Of a stretch of DNA of 64,000 nucleotides, positions 34,528 through 47,470 are shown one piece after another. A program made the position numbers and the translations under genes. The notes beneath the pieces are model-generated. The model made no database searches. It had not been told where the DNA came from and saw only the letters and a program-made list of their open reading frames with translations. Position 1 is the stretch's first letter; every line of letters starts with the position of its first letter. The stretch comes from Copromyces sp. CBS 386.78 (lineage: Eukaryota; Ascomycota; Sordariomycetes; Sordariales; Sordariaceae). The stretch covers positions 1-64,000 of the forward strand of contig MU839243.1 of assembly GCA_030685235.1 (NCBI GenBank), read 5' to 3'.

Positions 34528-37500
34528 CTCCCCCTCAATCCCAACGTTAGGAATCGACTCTCTTCAAACTACCATAAGTATTAGAATCTTACAAGCTGGT
34601 AAAACCTAATAGGAAAAAGGTCTCTACAGCCAACACCCTACAAAAAAAACGAAAAATATAATACTTTTAATATAAAAAAACAGAAAATAATTTATAACTC
34701 CCCTACTTAATATCGTACATACAAACCGTTAATACCGTTAGAAAGAGCTCGTTGAAACGGTTCGGAAAATGTTAAGAAGTATGTAAGAAAGTGGTATTTG
34801 ATAGAGAAAATAAAAAATAAATAATAATAAATTTTTCCTATAAAATGAATTTCGCGGAATTCGAAAAATTGCGACTCAAACCGTCGGACCGTATATAATT
34901 AAGATTAGAAGTCGGTAAATATATAAGAAGAACCGTTTAAATATCAAAATTATAAAGTTAAAAGTATTCCAAATTAAGCCGAAGATAGGGGTTTATTACT
35001 ATAAATTTAATATATCCCTAAATTTAATAAAGGTATTACGAGGTAAGGGTTTAATAAGGCTATTAGCGATTTATTATTCGGTAAATATATATTAAAGATC
35101 TACTTCGTCAAAAGCCTATTTCTCTTTATAAAAAATTTTTTAAACTTTAATATATTTAGTTCTAACGTAGAATTAGGGGTTTCTAACTAACATTAAAATT
35201 CCCTAATTATCTCCCTAAATAATTATAACCGTTAGTAACTACTTAATATATAATTCTTATAATAACCTCCGTAGTTAAATAGCCTCTTTTATAGTTTAAG
35301 TTTACTTTATAAATTTAATTTCGTAAAAGGAGAAGACTATAATTACTTACCTTTTAGAATTCTAATTAATAATACCGCTACTAATATTAAATATATACCC
35401 TAAAATAAATTTATACTTTTAAATATCTTACACTTAATTAGCGTTAATAAAACTTATTAAATCTTTTATTATATTTAAATAAATAAAATGAAGGTTAATA
35501 GTACCCTTAAAATACCGAAAACTACATTTAATAACGGTAATATAAATTTTAATAAATTTTACTATATAACAACTATAATAAGAAATAAGAAAAGCAATAT
35601 TTAACTTTATACCTAATATTATATATATTAATAAGCCGATAGTACTTACGTACTATAATTTAGCTTCTAAATTAAATTCGAAGTCCTTTAAAAGTTCTAA
35701 AATCTTATTTATCTCTATTAAAATAATTATTAATTTAGTATTTTAATACCTAAAAGTACGAATGATTTTTTAAAAGTAGGCCTATTAATAAAGAAAAATA
35801 ATATTGTACTTACAATCCCTAATGATAGCTATACCGAAATAGAACGAATATAGACTAAGGTCGGATATTTTAAAATATTTATTTAGTACGATCTTTAACT
35901 TTTAGATTTCTTTTCGAAAGGGTCCGGCATTAAATAATGCCCTTTTACGAAGACGTTATCATTTATAATTAATAATATAAAGTCCTATTTTCGTAAGAAT
36001 AAAAAAAATATTTAGTATTAAATTTAAAAGGACTATTTTAAATTATATAAGGCCTTATTCAACCGGTAGACCTTATTTAGATCTTTAATAAAGCCTAGGA
36101 GTTATTTAATATAAATCTTTTTAATAACGGTACTATATAAAAAGGCGGTATATACATCTATTTATTCGAATTCTAAATCCTAAATTACAACGATAGCGAA
36201 GATAGCCTTATAATTTATTAATTTAATTACAGCCGCGAAGGTTTCGTTATAATTAATACCTTCTTATTATTTAAAGCCGTAAACTACTTAATATACTTTA
36301 TAATAAAGGATTTCGCCGTTAGCGCCTATTTTAATTCTATATACCTATTTTCTAAATAAAATCTTTCGTCCTAATAACTAGAATATTAAAAACTAAATCC
36401 AATTATCTATTAATAATTTATATTTACTACCTATAGCGGAATACTATTCTATAATATAAATATCCTTTATAATTTATTTATAAATTTTAAGTTTAAACGG
36501 GGCTTTATCCTCGTTTATAATAATAATTATAACTATTAATACAATATAGAAATCGATTATAAAAGCTTTAAATATAATTTCTTCGGGCTAAGTAGTAGTA
36601 TAAGTATTTAAGCGTAGTTCTAGGTATTTAGAATTTACAATTTAAATATAAATATTGTCGGCTAAGTATAGGGCGCCTCCGATGACAATAATATTAAAAA
36701 TTAATAATAATAGCGGAGCCGGAGTTAAAACTAGAATTAGAATCAGTTAAACCGGTATAATAACCGGTAATAGTAACGATAATTACCGATCTAATATTAA
36801 TATTAAACTATTATTAAGTACGTCCTACTAGCGCTATTAGAATTTAAGAATACGAAGGGTATAAAGAATTTCTACGTCTAATATAAATTCCTTAGCGTCT
36901 CCCCTTAATTATAATATAACGGGGATAACTCCCCTTAAATTATAGCCGGAGATTATTAATAAGTTATTCCAAATTTCGAGGCACTTATAAACAGTTCGAT
37001 TAATAACGTACGTAAATTATTCGTTAAAAATAATGTTATTAATAATAAAGATTTTATTAGAATCGGTAAATACAATATAATTATATAAGCCGTTATAACT
37101 AAAAAGCCTATAGTAGGCGCTTAAGAATAATATTTTACTATAGTATTTATAGTCTAGGATATAGTAATAATTATATAAGCCGAGTATATGCAAATAAGAG
37201 AGATCTAGCTTATCGCCGTATTAGGCTTCGTATAAAGTCCTACTAATAATAAAATTAAGGCATCTATTCCTAATATAATTAACGGATTAAAATAAATAGG
37301 GCTAATATTTTAATAGTAACCCTATTTAGAATAGGAAGATAATAATATATTCGAAAAGAATACCGTTTAATCTTTTTATAATACTATTCTATTAATATTA
37401 TTCGGTCGTAATATAATAAAGAGCTATACTATAGTCGAAGTACTATTACTTTAGGCGGTTATTAGTATTTTTACCTACTCAATTTAAATAAACGTTATAA

Positions 37501-39504
37501 ATATATCGTTCGGGCTGTTCGATACCTTTAACCTACTTAGTAAATATATTAAAAAGGTCAAATTTATAAACGAAAAGGAAGATCTAATAGAATTAAATAA
37601 AATCGTTTATAATAAATAATTAATAACGTTCCCTATAAACGCCTTTATATTAAAACGGCCTACTAATATCGAAGTAAATATACTCTAGAAGCCTTATATT
37701 ATAATAAATCTTTCCTTTATAAAGTACTTACTTAAAGCGGCCGGTTACGTAGTTCTTATATATATAAGCGGTCTTAATTAATATAATACCGGTTAATATT
37801 TTCTAAAGCTCTTTAATATTACATTCGCCGAAATAAACAAATTAATTATACTATATTTATAAATATTTATCTAATATATAATAAGTAACAAAAGCGCGGC
37901 GGGCAATTTAAAGGAAGGCGGACGTAGGCTAATCGAAATAATAAAGGCCGCCGAATTCCGTACCGGTAAACCTAATCTTAATACTAAAAATACTACAAAA
38001 CCAACCCTCCTTTAAAATAGTAAAATCGAAACCCTTCTTCTAAAAGGCTAAAATAGAAATAAGGTTATAGGCCGCCTTAGGGGTATAATAAATATTCTTT
38101 AATAGTAAATAACCTTATCTACCATTAATAATAATAAGTACTTTAAAAATATTAATACCGCTAAAAATAATTATAATATTTCCAATACTAAAAATTAAAG
38201 GGCCATTATAAAATTATAAAAATATAAACCCTTTATCAATACATACCAAATAGTACGTAGCGCCTATATTTAAGACGAATAAGTATTAAAAATTATTAAA
38301 GAAAATACTAAATCTATATTCTACAACTAAAGTAACAATTAAATTACTTAAAATAAATTAGACTAGGAAAATAATAGTAGGGTATCCTAAAACCATTATA
38401 TCCAACAATTCTATAGGAAGGATAGGACTAATATATTCGGGCTAATTAAGAATCGGCGGATAAAGGACTTCCTAATCCTAATATTAACGCTTACGCAGTC
38501 ATTCTTTATCGGTATCGCTTATTAAGTCCTCTACCTCATAATAGCCTAATATCGCTATAGGTTTGCCGGATCGACTAGAATTCTTATATTTATTATTAAC
38601 TTATTAAATAGTTTCATTAAATAATTATTATAATATATATTTTCCAATTTTATTTTAATTAAACTTAGGGTATTATTTACAATACTATTCGTTATTATAG
38701 AATAAGATCTTGTATATTAAATAAGGAGGCTAAGCGAAAATCTTAATCTTCTTTTTCTTAGTAGCTTTAATTACAATAATTTTAGCCGCGTATAGCACTT
38801 TTTCCTCTTAGTCAAATTTCTACTACTCCTCAGTATAAATAGTTACCTCAATTATATTATCGAAATTAACCGCTGGAGAGGTTTAATTGCCAATAACCCC
38901 GCGGACTAGAAGTAAATTATAATTTTATAAATAAACGGTAACGAAGAGGCTATACTTTTCACCGAAGCTCTAACGGAATTTATAATTAAATAACGGCATT
39001 AGAATTACGTAAGTCTTATTTAACGTTAATAAATCGTTGGCTAACTAACGGAATTAATCGGCGTAATCGTATACGCCGGTATAATTAGAAAAAATAAGGT
39101 TCTAAAATTCGTAATAGAAGCGAACAAAATTAGTAGAACCTTTAGGGCTAAAACGCTTCTAAAGGATATTAAATACTTATTTAATAGTCTTAGGCCTCTT
39201 AATTAATTTGTCGAGAACTTCGATAAATTTACGGCCTATAGAATAGCAATAGTAGGCGATAAAAGTAACGTATTTAGACTAGAGCTTGCGCTATACTTAT
39301 TACCAGCCTTAAAATATAATTTTAGCTTTACTATTAGCCTTCTTAAGCGGAACGTTTAATTTAAAAAATTCGCCTTCGCCGGCTATACGGATATAATCCG
39401 AAATATCCCTCTTCCAACGTATTTAATTATCCGTACCGCGGAATTTAATAATACTATTAGCTCCAATAAAAAAATTATTAGTACTAAATATCGTTAAATA
39501 ATAT

Positions 39505-39928
39505 GAGAATGTCTTTCCGGACTGTATTAAATGTCTTCCGGCACTGTATTTAAAAAAAAGTTTAAGTATAGAATCTCGAAATAAAGTGGCACAAGGACAA
39601 ACCTAGAGTTGGAATTCTTGGCTTTTTTTTCTCTATTCAAAACCACTTTTGCCAAGTCTAAGGGAATTTTCAATACCTACTTATTAAATTCTTTTTCGAA
39701 AATAAATAATTAAATCTTTTAAGAAGTTGATATCAAATCTTCTGAACCTACGTGTGGTGTAGCGTAGTAATGCCTAGGTCATAAAATAGAGCAAAAAATG
39801 TGAAAAATTCTAAACATGGGTTTATTTTTATACACTTAATATTCGTTAACTTATTTCGATTTTAATATCTTTAAATATTTTAAACACAGTGCCGGAAGAC
39901 ATTTAATACAGTCCGAAAAGACATTCTC
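39505..39928. mobile_element. hAT-like MITE nested in second Copia element
   Basis: The 424-bp element has about 44-bp terminal inverted repeats (GAGAATGTCTTTCCGGACTG and on) and an 8-bp duplication AATAATAT (39497-39504, 39929-39936). It is less AT-mutated than the Copia around it and has no coding capacity. A related right end lies at 50-106 and a related element at 14286. Confidence 0.8.
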
Positions 39929-41229
39929 AATAATATACTTAATAATACTAAAGTTAATTTAATAGAATAGCTGGGGGATTTACCGAAGGGGCATTAAGAA
40001 AATCTCTGCTAAAACTTACTAAACCTCTAGGATTCGGCGAATTACTCTCAGAATTACTAGAATTCTAAAAATCGGAATAACTAGCAGAACTACTAGAATT
40101 CTAGCAACTAAAGGAATTTTATAGACCGTTTATAGAATCCGTAGAATAAAATATCTATAAATTAAATATTCGGAAAACCTAAATACTAATACGCAAATAA
40201 TTTAGAAGGGTAATAACTTTAAAACCCTATAAATTAATAAAGCTTAGTAGTAAAAGTAGTACAAAGGATATAAACGGAAAAGAATCAAAAAATAAAAAAG
40301 TAATAGTAATAAGAATATAAAATATATCGGGGGTAGAATTACTAAACGTTCTTATAGCGTAAAGAAATTAAGTTTTACGCGCAAAACAAGGGAAACTATA
40401 ATAATTTAAATATCTAATAACTATTACAAACTAAAGAAGCCGAAGCCGGAAATTATATTAATACAAATACCGCGAAACTAAAAATTACTGGGTCTTATCG
40501 GTATTACCGCACTTATCCAATATCGTTATACTTATTTATAAAAGTCCGCTAGAAGAATTTATACGCTTCGAAAGCCGAAAATAAATCTTTATAAATCGAT
40601 AGTAGAGGGTAGACTAAAACGGTCTAGCTAATTATAGAATTTTATAATACTATTCCAATACGTTTTCGCTATATTAATTAAGCCGAACTAACGAACAATA
40701 GATCGCGAAAACGAACTATAGGGTAAGTAACGTCCAATATACTTCCAATTAAATAATTATAATAAATATTTTAATTAAAATATAATTAAATAAGTAATTT
40801 TATTTACTCCGAAATAATTTAGATAGATTTAGCGAAGTATTAACTCCAATTTGTATTAAAAAGTACAATTTTAACGATATTAAATATAGGGTACGTTTTT
40901 ATCATTTTACTTTCGAAAAATCTTTCGACGGGATTAATAGGGTAGAACTATATTAAACGTAAACGAACGATTATCTTAGTAAAAACATTAGTTTTAACGT
41001 AAATACGTATTTTAATATTATAAATACGGAATATAGGGTAGTCCGTATACAATAGAAATAAAATAAATTCTAAGCGTACAATCTAAGTAACTACCGCATA
41101 GCGTCTTTATATATTGTAAAATAATAAATTCGAGTACGAAAAAGAATAAGGTAAGAAAAGGGTAAAAAAGGTATAAATTCAACTTATTCGTTTTTCGTAA
41201 ATGAGCGCGCGCAGTCTAGGCTTATAATT

Positions 41230-41394
41230 TATTAAAACGGAAAATATAGAGCAAAATAAAGATAGGCAGAATACTTAATTAATTGAAGAGGAGAGAAAAA
41301 TAGAAGGAATAATCGTAAGGATCACGAGTTATATACATGCCCAAAGTAGGGAACGATCCTAATAAGATAAGACGAGATGCGAATAGCTTCAACA
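41230..41394 (-). repeat. 5' LTR of second Copia element
   Basis: It is 165 bp; the part nearest unique DNA (41300-41394) keeps more C and G than the inner part. It is followed by the target duplication TTCTT. Confidence 0.8.
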
Positions 41395-41399
41395 TTCTT

Positions 41400-41777
41400 C
41401 TGTTTTCATCATCACCATCGGCACAGTGTGTCGGCTCTCACCACTCTAGAAGATGGGATGAGATGAAAAGCAGCCAGACACCGAATGCAACCAAGTGACT
41501 TTGTGGTGTCTAGGGATCTTAACGATGCTTACTAAATGGCGGATATATAGTATCGTCTATAATTGGCTGGGTTGCTTTCTAGGTTGCTGGTTCGAGACCT
41601 TCGGTTCACCTTCTTGGGCATTCAGCTAGCCATGGAAGTTAATCCATTTCGTTCTATAACCAAAGCTTACCTTAACCATAAAGTATCCTGCTCATGCTCT
41701 TTTGAACATTGGATACAGCATGTTGAGTTTCGTTAATGTCACGGTGTTTCTAAGTCGTACTTAGGTAGACATTCTAT
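41400..41777. other. Spacer downstream of member F
   Basis: No gene is seen. It should contain the 3' end of member F's transcript. Confidence 0.4.
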
Positions 41778-43071
41778 CTATTTTTGGGAGGCACCCGAAG
41801 TATCACTGTCGAAATCGAAACTCATCTTGGGGCTAGACCTCTGCTGAGGATACTTTGCCTCATCCTCCCCGTTCTCCCCGCTCTCATCGTTCTCGTTGTC
41901 TTCCCCGTTCTCGTCATATTCAGCGTCTTCGGAGTTCGGCGTACCATCACCACCACCATTGCCGGCCGAGTCCCTTTTTCTCTTCCTCAAACGCATTTCC
42001 TTGAACTTACGTCGGCATTCCAAGCAGTACAGTTGCTTGCTAGCAACCTCCTTTGTCATACAGCGAGTGCAGCACCAGATTCCCAGAGCGTGGCGCTCTT
42101 TAACAGCACGAATCGTAGGCTTGCCTACGGGCTTGCCCCATAAATGATCAAAACAGCGCTTCGCACCCGGCTGCCAGACGAGAGCGTTGCAGCCTCCCAT
42201 CTCTTTTAATCCCTTGCAGGTCTTTTTGGAAATTATGGGACCTCCAACCTCAACCGTGGAGCTCTGGCTGCTCTCACTACTAGTTTTGCTAGACTCAGCC
42301 TTTTTCTTCCTCCACTCCCTCGCGTACCTCTGCTTTTGGTTCAAGCGGCATTTTGGACAATACTTGTTTTTCCCGTCGGCCTCCCCGGTAAAACATCTGG
42401 TGCAGCACCAGATTCCCAACGCGTGGCGCGCTTTGATATCGTTGATGACTTGTTCCCTTCCAGTCTTTGGGAAATTTAGGGACGCAATATGAGCAAAACA
42501 CTGGGTGCGTCCCGGTTGCCAAACGACGGATTTGCAGACGCCAGACTCAAGAGGTATAGAGCAAGGTTCCGTGGAAATAATAGGAGAGCCTACCCGATCG
42601 CCGCGAGCAAGCCGTGAGATACCGGGAGTAGAGTCGAGGCTGCTGGCGCCGCTTCCAGCAAGAGACCGACTATCAGGAGAGGCGACTTGACGGTAGGCCG
42701 GGTCAAGGGCCGCGGGTACGTTGCCAAGTGGTTGAGAAGAGGAGGAAGTCGGCGGAACGTTGCTGTTGTTGTGGAAGGGGGTGGCAGATCCGTTGGATTT
42801 GAAGAGTGGCTGTCCATGTGCTACAATGATGGTATCGGCTGGCTGGACAATCGGGACTTTAGGTGCTTGTAGCAACTGGGGAATGGGAGCCCTGCGAGGG
42901 TGCTCAGCGTCATGGCTTGGAGTGGTGTCCTGTGTGGAAAAAGGGATATATTAGCCTGAGTCTGCAACCAATGTAGGACCGCCTTACCTTTTGTACTCCT
43001 CCATGATTATTTTCCGGACTCTTGCCAGATCGCTGGCTATCCGATGATCTGTCTGTTGCCCGTCTTTCCAT
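41778..43071 (-). CDS. Cys/His-module family member F (two modules, Trp intact)
   Basis: Exon 1 is 43071-42988 (28 codons) and exon 2 42929-41778; the 58-nt intron has donor GTAAGG and acceptor CACAG, phase 0. The product is about 411 residues. After a Ser/Pro-rich N-terminal third come two copies of the module: G-V-C-K-S-V-V-W-Q-P-G-R-T-Q-C-F-A-H with W-C-C-T-R-C and Y-C-P-K-C, then G-G-C-N-A-L-V-W-Q-P-G-A-K-R-C-F-D-H with W-C-C-T-R-C and Y-C-L-E-C. Each is followed by a basic stretch, and the protein ends in an Asn/Glu/Asp-rich tail. Cys and His spacing suggests a zinc-binding fold, possibly nuclear. Unlike A-E and G both modules carry TGG at the W-Q-P-G position, so this gene is the reference showing what the TAG replaces. 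The module is not one I can name. Confidence 0.8.
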
Positions 43072-44058
43072 GGCGTCGTGGGTTCTGAATGGCTGCTGAT
43101 ACTGTAGTCGTAATCGGAAACGTGGTATTTCTGTCCAAAAACAAAGGCACAAAAGGATACGGTTACTTGCGACAATAAAGAGGAAAAGAGGAGGAAGCAA
43201 AAGATTGGGCCCTTTGGCTTCGTTTTGTTTGGTGTCTTGGCGGGTGGCACTTGCCTCCACGAGCAGCACTTTGGAGTGCTCTTTCTCAACCACGCTCAAT
43301 TTCTCCCCAAGTCCTTTTCACCTGCCTGTGTTCCGTTTCCACAGTACACCTTCCTTCTTGTTCTTGATACCCGTTCTTGCTTCTGAAGTGGATTACTGTG
43401 ACATTGAACATCCAAGCGTTTTGGTTATTCCTCTAGGCACGTTGTTGATGGAAGGATGCTTGATCACTTTCTCTAATCCCCATGACAGTTTTGCGACGGC
43501 CTCTCCAGGTGAAGCGGAGGCGTATCGGACTATCGAAAAAAAGAAGTGCAGTGATGAAAGAAGGAGTGCAAAATATCAAGTGTAAACACGGAGTGCTAAA
43601 CACGATGCTCATCACGGCCGTGACGTGATGATATCCCGGCCTGGCAGAGACTTTGATGGCAACCTGTGTTTTGCCAGGCAACCTGGAGCCCAAGCCTGTC
43701 ATAGTCCGTAGGGAATTTCCCGGTATCTTCAAGCAACTCAACCTCTGTGAACATCGGGACATCAGTTCTCTACCAATTATTTCTTGTAGGATCTCGAACG
43801 TCGCCCTTCCACCTTCTGAACCTCCGGCAGTCAGGCTTACCAGCTCATTCATCTCGCGTCTCTTACTTTCAGGTTCCCCTGCCTACCAGGGCAACAAGAC
43901 CGGCTTATCAGAATGCTTCAGCTTTCTTCAGCGCCCTTTATGCTCCGCAGTCACCAAAACAAAGCAACAGCATCTTTCAAAGTACCATCGCGGTCTTGCA
44001 CCAAGGGTAGGTAACGTCAACATTCCCGACCCCCAAGAAGGCCGGCACAGTTGTCGAT
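43072..44058. other. Divergent promoter region between F and H
   Basis: No gene is supported. A possible 5'-UTR intron of gene H (donor GTAGGT near 44008, acceptor CACAG near 44050) ends just before its ATG. One CCTCTAGG word lies at 43431. Confidence 0.4.
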
Positions 44059-44913
44059 ATGTCATCATCCGCCACCAACATCGGCAGCTCATCCGATGAC
44101 CCGCTCCACCGCTCACTTGCTTTGAAAGTCGAGCTCGGCTTGTCCAAGTTCTACGAGAAACTCTGCCTTCCTGTATTCCAGGGCAGTCGGGAACGCTTGA
44201 CACCGAAACACATCAACCACATCAAGAAGAGTGGCATCGACGCCTCGACGCGGCTCTTCAACAACACCCATGTGCCGCCGAGCTCCATGCTTGACCCGAG
44301 TCTCTTGATGTTGACGCCTGACCACGACGAGATGTATGCGGATGACTTCTGCCTCAACTTGGATACCGATACATTCGTTGAGGAGGACGCCATCCCTGTC
44401 CCTGACAATTACGGCAACCACTTGGCCTTGGGTCACGATCCTCCGGCCATGGCTCCTTCAGAAGGCTTTATCTTTCTCGAGTCCCTCGTTGCTGGCTCTT
44501 CCGCCTCAGAGTGGAATCAGGCTCTAGAGCAAGCACTCGCCGCTGATGACGCTCAACGGATGGCTCCGTCGGCTCCGTTGGCTCTGGACAGCGCCCCGCT
44601 CGCTGCCCCGGCTGTCATTGACGGCGTTGATACCACCCACACCTCAGCTCAGAAGCAAGTTCCCATGGCGGAGCACGGCTTGACTCCGCCCGACTCTCCT
44701 ACCCCGGCGGACACCATCGGTGCCGGGTTGTCCGTCCTCGCAGGTTCAGACTTCGTCACTGATGCTGCTCCGGAGGCTGCTAGTGCTGTCGATGCTGTCG
44801 ATGCCACCGCTGTCTCTGGCAAATCGGCCGAGGACGTTACTCCTGCCGAAGACATCCACGAGGAGAAAATAGTTGTAATGTGGAGTCGTCTCAGAAATGG
44901 TAAACAGTACTGA
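44059..44913 (+). CDS. Unknown acidic protein H
   Basis: This is a 284-residue open frame from ATG 44059 with an ordered-looking N-terminal part (residues 20-60, L-S-K-F-Y-E-K-L, H-I-N-H-I-K-K-S-G-I-D) and a long Ala/Asp/Pro-rich remainder, ending S-R-L-R-N-G-K-Q-Y. It has no Cys/His module and no signal peptide, and I recognise no family. The neighbours on both sides belong to the TAG family, and its style (disordered, Ala/Pro/Ser-rich) is like their N-terminal halves, so it might be a member whose module was lost; that is only a guess. Base composition is normal and the frame is intact over 855 bp. Confidence 0.5.
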   Translation: MSSSATNIGSSSDDPLHRSLALKVELGLSKFYEKLCLPVFQGSRERLTPKHINHIKKSGIDASTRLFNNTHVPPSSMLDPSLLMLTPDHDEMYADDFCLNLDTDTFVEEDAIPVPDNYGNHLALGHDPPAMAPSEGFIFLESLVAGSSASEWNQALEQALAADDAQRMAPSAPLALDSAPLAAPAVIDGVDTTHTSAQKQVPMAEHGLTPPDSPTPADTIGAGLSVLAGSDFVTDAAPEAASAVDAVDATAVSGKSAEDVTPAEDIHEEKIVVMWSRLRNGKQY

Positions 44914-47470
44914 GTCGGTGTATGCCCCCAACCAAGGTGCGAAACGGAAGGTAGAACTGGCTCCGCGCTTCGTGGGAATGTGACGAACATCGGGAATAGG
45001 CTTGGGAATATGCTCTCAGCGCAGGAAAGCGATTTCGAATCGGATTCGCCATGAAGGATCCAACCTCGTTGCGGGCTGGATGGGCATTGGGCAGTGCCAT
45101 GTTCTCATAAACTCATCGTGTCGGAGGAGTGGGAAACCGGGTGTAAATAGCGCCACGAGTGCCTGGAGGAGTTAGCGAAGACATCAAACCTTTGGTTGTC
45201 CTCCATGGATCGCTCACTCCCTTTGTGCCTACCAATGCGTGACGTTTTTGAGGAAGGAATCAGTGTGTTTGTGCTTTCCATTGCTGGCGTTGCCATCGTT
45301 TGATCGGTTTTCTTCTTTCCCCTCAAACAAGGAAGGGGTGATGTTGTCGGCAACACCCATTTTCGATGCCCGTCAAGCGAGCAGGGGCAAGCAGGCAGCT
45401 GCCAGAACCCGACTGTTGTTGTCGCCCTTTAGGGGCAGGCTATAGTGGTGTGGATGGGCTTTGCTACTCTGCTATCTTGATCGGCATCTGTTGTGCAGCC
45501 TTGGTGTTAGCGTAGAATCTCGCCATGCGTCTGCAGTTGGCCCGGTGCGCTGTAATATAGCGGACATCCGCCAAACATGAACAACCTAGGACGGCGACAA
45601 GAAAGGATGCCGGCGGCTTGGCACACAAGACCATGGAATGCCAACAAAGGAAAGCGACAACGATGCGGAGTTCCTGCCTTCTTTGTTATGTCATGTTTCT
45701 AGGAACCACAGCACTTGCCGGTTTGGTTCCTGCTTTCATTCGCACACTTGGATCTAAAGCCCAACTGCCATGGCGTGATGCAATCTCGCGGCAGCTGCAC
45801 ATGGCATGCCGCGCGCGTACCTCCCCATGTTCGAGCAAGTCCATTCGGATTGCTGCTCAACATACATGTCTGCATCCTTGCATCCCATCTCAGGCAGCCA
45901 ACTCACGTCATGCAGTTTGTCCGGCCACGGAAAAGAAATCCAGCCATTTTCCTTCTCGCGCCATCTCCAGTCGTCGCCCCAACGTTGTTACCTGAGCTCT
46001 TATAAGACGGGCCGGACACTCCAATTTTTGAAGACCTCTTTCCCTCAACCACTTGGCCAAAGACAGCTTCCTTGCTTGGCGGATGATGTTCATCCCATTT
46101 CTGCTACGATTATTATTTCCTTTGCTAACTGCCTCAGTCCGTTAAAAGTCTAGGAACTCCTCACCTCGATCTTTCTCCGCGGTCGTCGCAAAGCTGAAGC
46201 CGGAGAAGCACTGCTCGTGGGCCCTCACAATCTTCTCCGTATGGTCATTCGCTACTCTCTCGCTGAGAACGGATCACGCCTCGATGACGACGGCCGGCAC
46301 TCTCCGATGAACTACTAGCAGTATCTTGAGGTTACCATTACCGACCGGTTCCGGAGGTTTTTCTCTGCTTCTTTCGTGGTTGGAGGTAGAGACATTGGCT
46401 CGATAAGCTTCTTTCCCAGCCTCCGTTGCAAGCTCGATACCAGAACTGGTGGACACACTTCTCAACACGACATCGCCAGGCCTCGACATCTCCCGGATTA
46501 CTGCAAGGAGGAGCTACATACCAGCTCCAAGAACCATCACCGGATGCCGCCATCTACGATAGAAGTCAACAAGTCAAGTTGCGACGGGCTCAGAAAGCTT
46601 GGCACCTGAAGCCCTCAAGAACCAAGATGTTCGCCACGAGAATTGGTGCTGTGTACATCGGAGTAACTACACAAATGGTGATGGTGGACCAATGGTCGAG
46701 AATATTGCCTTTATGACTATGGCGTATATAACGTAATGAGGTTCCTTTGCTTATCATCCTGTGAGTGACCGAATCTCCTTAATGTATTCTGCGGAATTCT
46801 TGACACTTCCTCTTTCCTCGCAACACACTGGAATCACTCACAAACTCCCTGTCCGCTCACGGTAGCTATCAGTTGGGAAACAAGCACATAACTTCCACTT
46901 TTTGGTTCGAGGCAAGGCATTGCTCCATACCGATTTTCATCCCAAGTGAGTATTAGGGATGGCCAGTGCTTGTCTCCCGAAAGCAATGTCACTGCCACTA
47001 CACGCAACGGAATCCCTTTGCCAGCAGAAGCTTCCAGACTGGCAGGCAAGACACGCTCATAGCAGAGGAGGGGGAGCGGCTAGAAGCCTGTGCACGATAA
47101 GCTATCGGGGGCCCTGTCAACCAGCAAGATTACGATTTTGGCCGGGCAGAATTGGGTTGTGAGCTTTCACCTCTTCTCAAAAATGCGGGCCAGCACCCAC
47201 AAAACAGGGGCAATAGCAGCTGAATAACGGGACCATAGGTATAAAATATACCCAATTGCATTCACTATCCCTAATCCTGTTTATTTGATCCGCACGGGAC
47301 ACTCATAAATTGCACAATCCGGAGATTCCCCTCAACCTCTTCCCCGTCACGCTCCAGTCCCTTCATCGTGACACCCCAGCACCTCGATCAACTCGGCTGT
47401 CAAGATCGCATCAAGAGCAACCTCGCATTCATCTAATCGGAAGTTGACTCTCGATCCCAACAACGCAAAA
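44914..47470. other. 2.5-kb spacer with a doubtful open stretch
   Basis: No gene is convincing. From about 45990 to 46609 one plus-strand frame stays open apart from TAGs at 46151 and 46315 (V-TAG-E-L-L and N-Y-TAG-Q-Y-L); the segment A-L-L-V-G-P-H-N-L-L between them faintly resembles H-L-L-V-P-H-G-L-Y-L of member C. It could be another decayed member. The promoter of E, with a TATAAAATATACC box at 47240, lies at the right end. Confidence 0.35.

Larger units (their letters stand above)
34363..41394 (-). mobile_element. Second Copia-type LTR retrotransposon (RIP-mutated)
   Basis: Two 165-bp LTRs (34363-34527 and 41230-41394) are bordered by a perfect 5-bp duplication TTCTT (34358-34362, 41395-41399). 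A purine tract (minus strand GAGGGGGAG) beside the left LTR and a TAAATTATAAGCC word beside the right one show minus orientation and a primer-binding site like that of the 11721 Copia. The interior is AT-rich with stops throughout; the reverse transcriptase motif is too damaged to be sure of, so the Copia assignment is by the shared primer site and arrangement. A MITE is nested at 39505. Confidence 0.8.

Noticed and set aside
46000..46609. Additional TAG-family member
   Set aside because: The frame is open apart from two TAGs and has a faint likeness to member C, but no Cys/His module follows, so I mention it only in the spacer entry.
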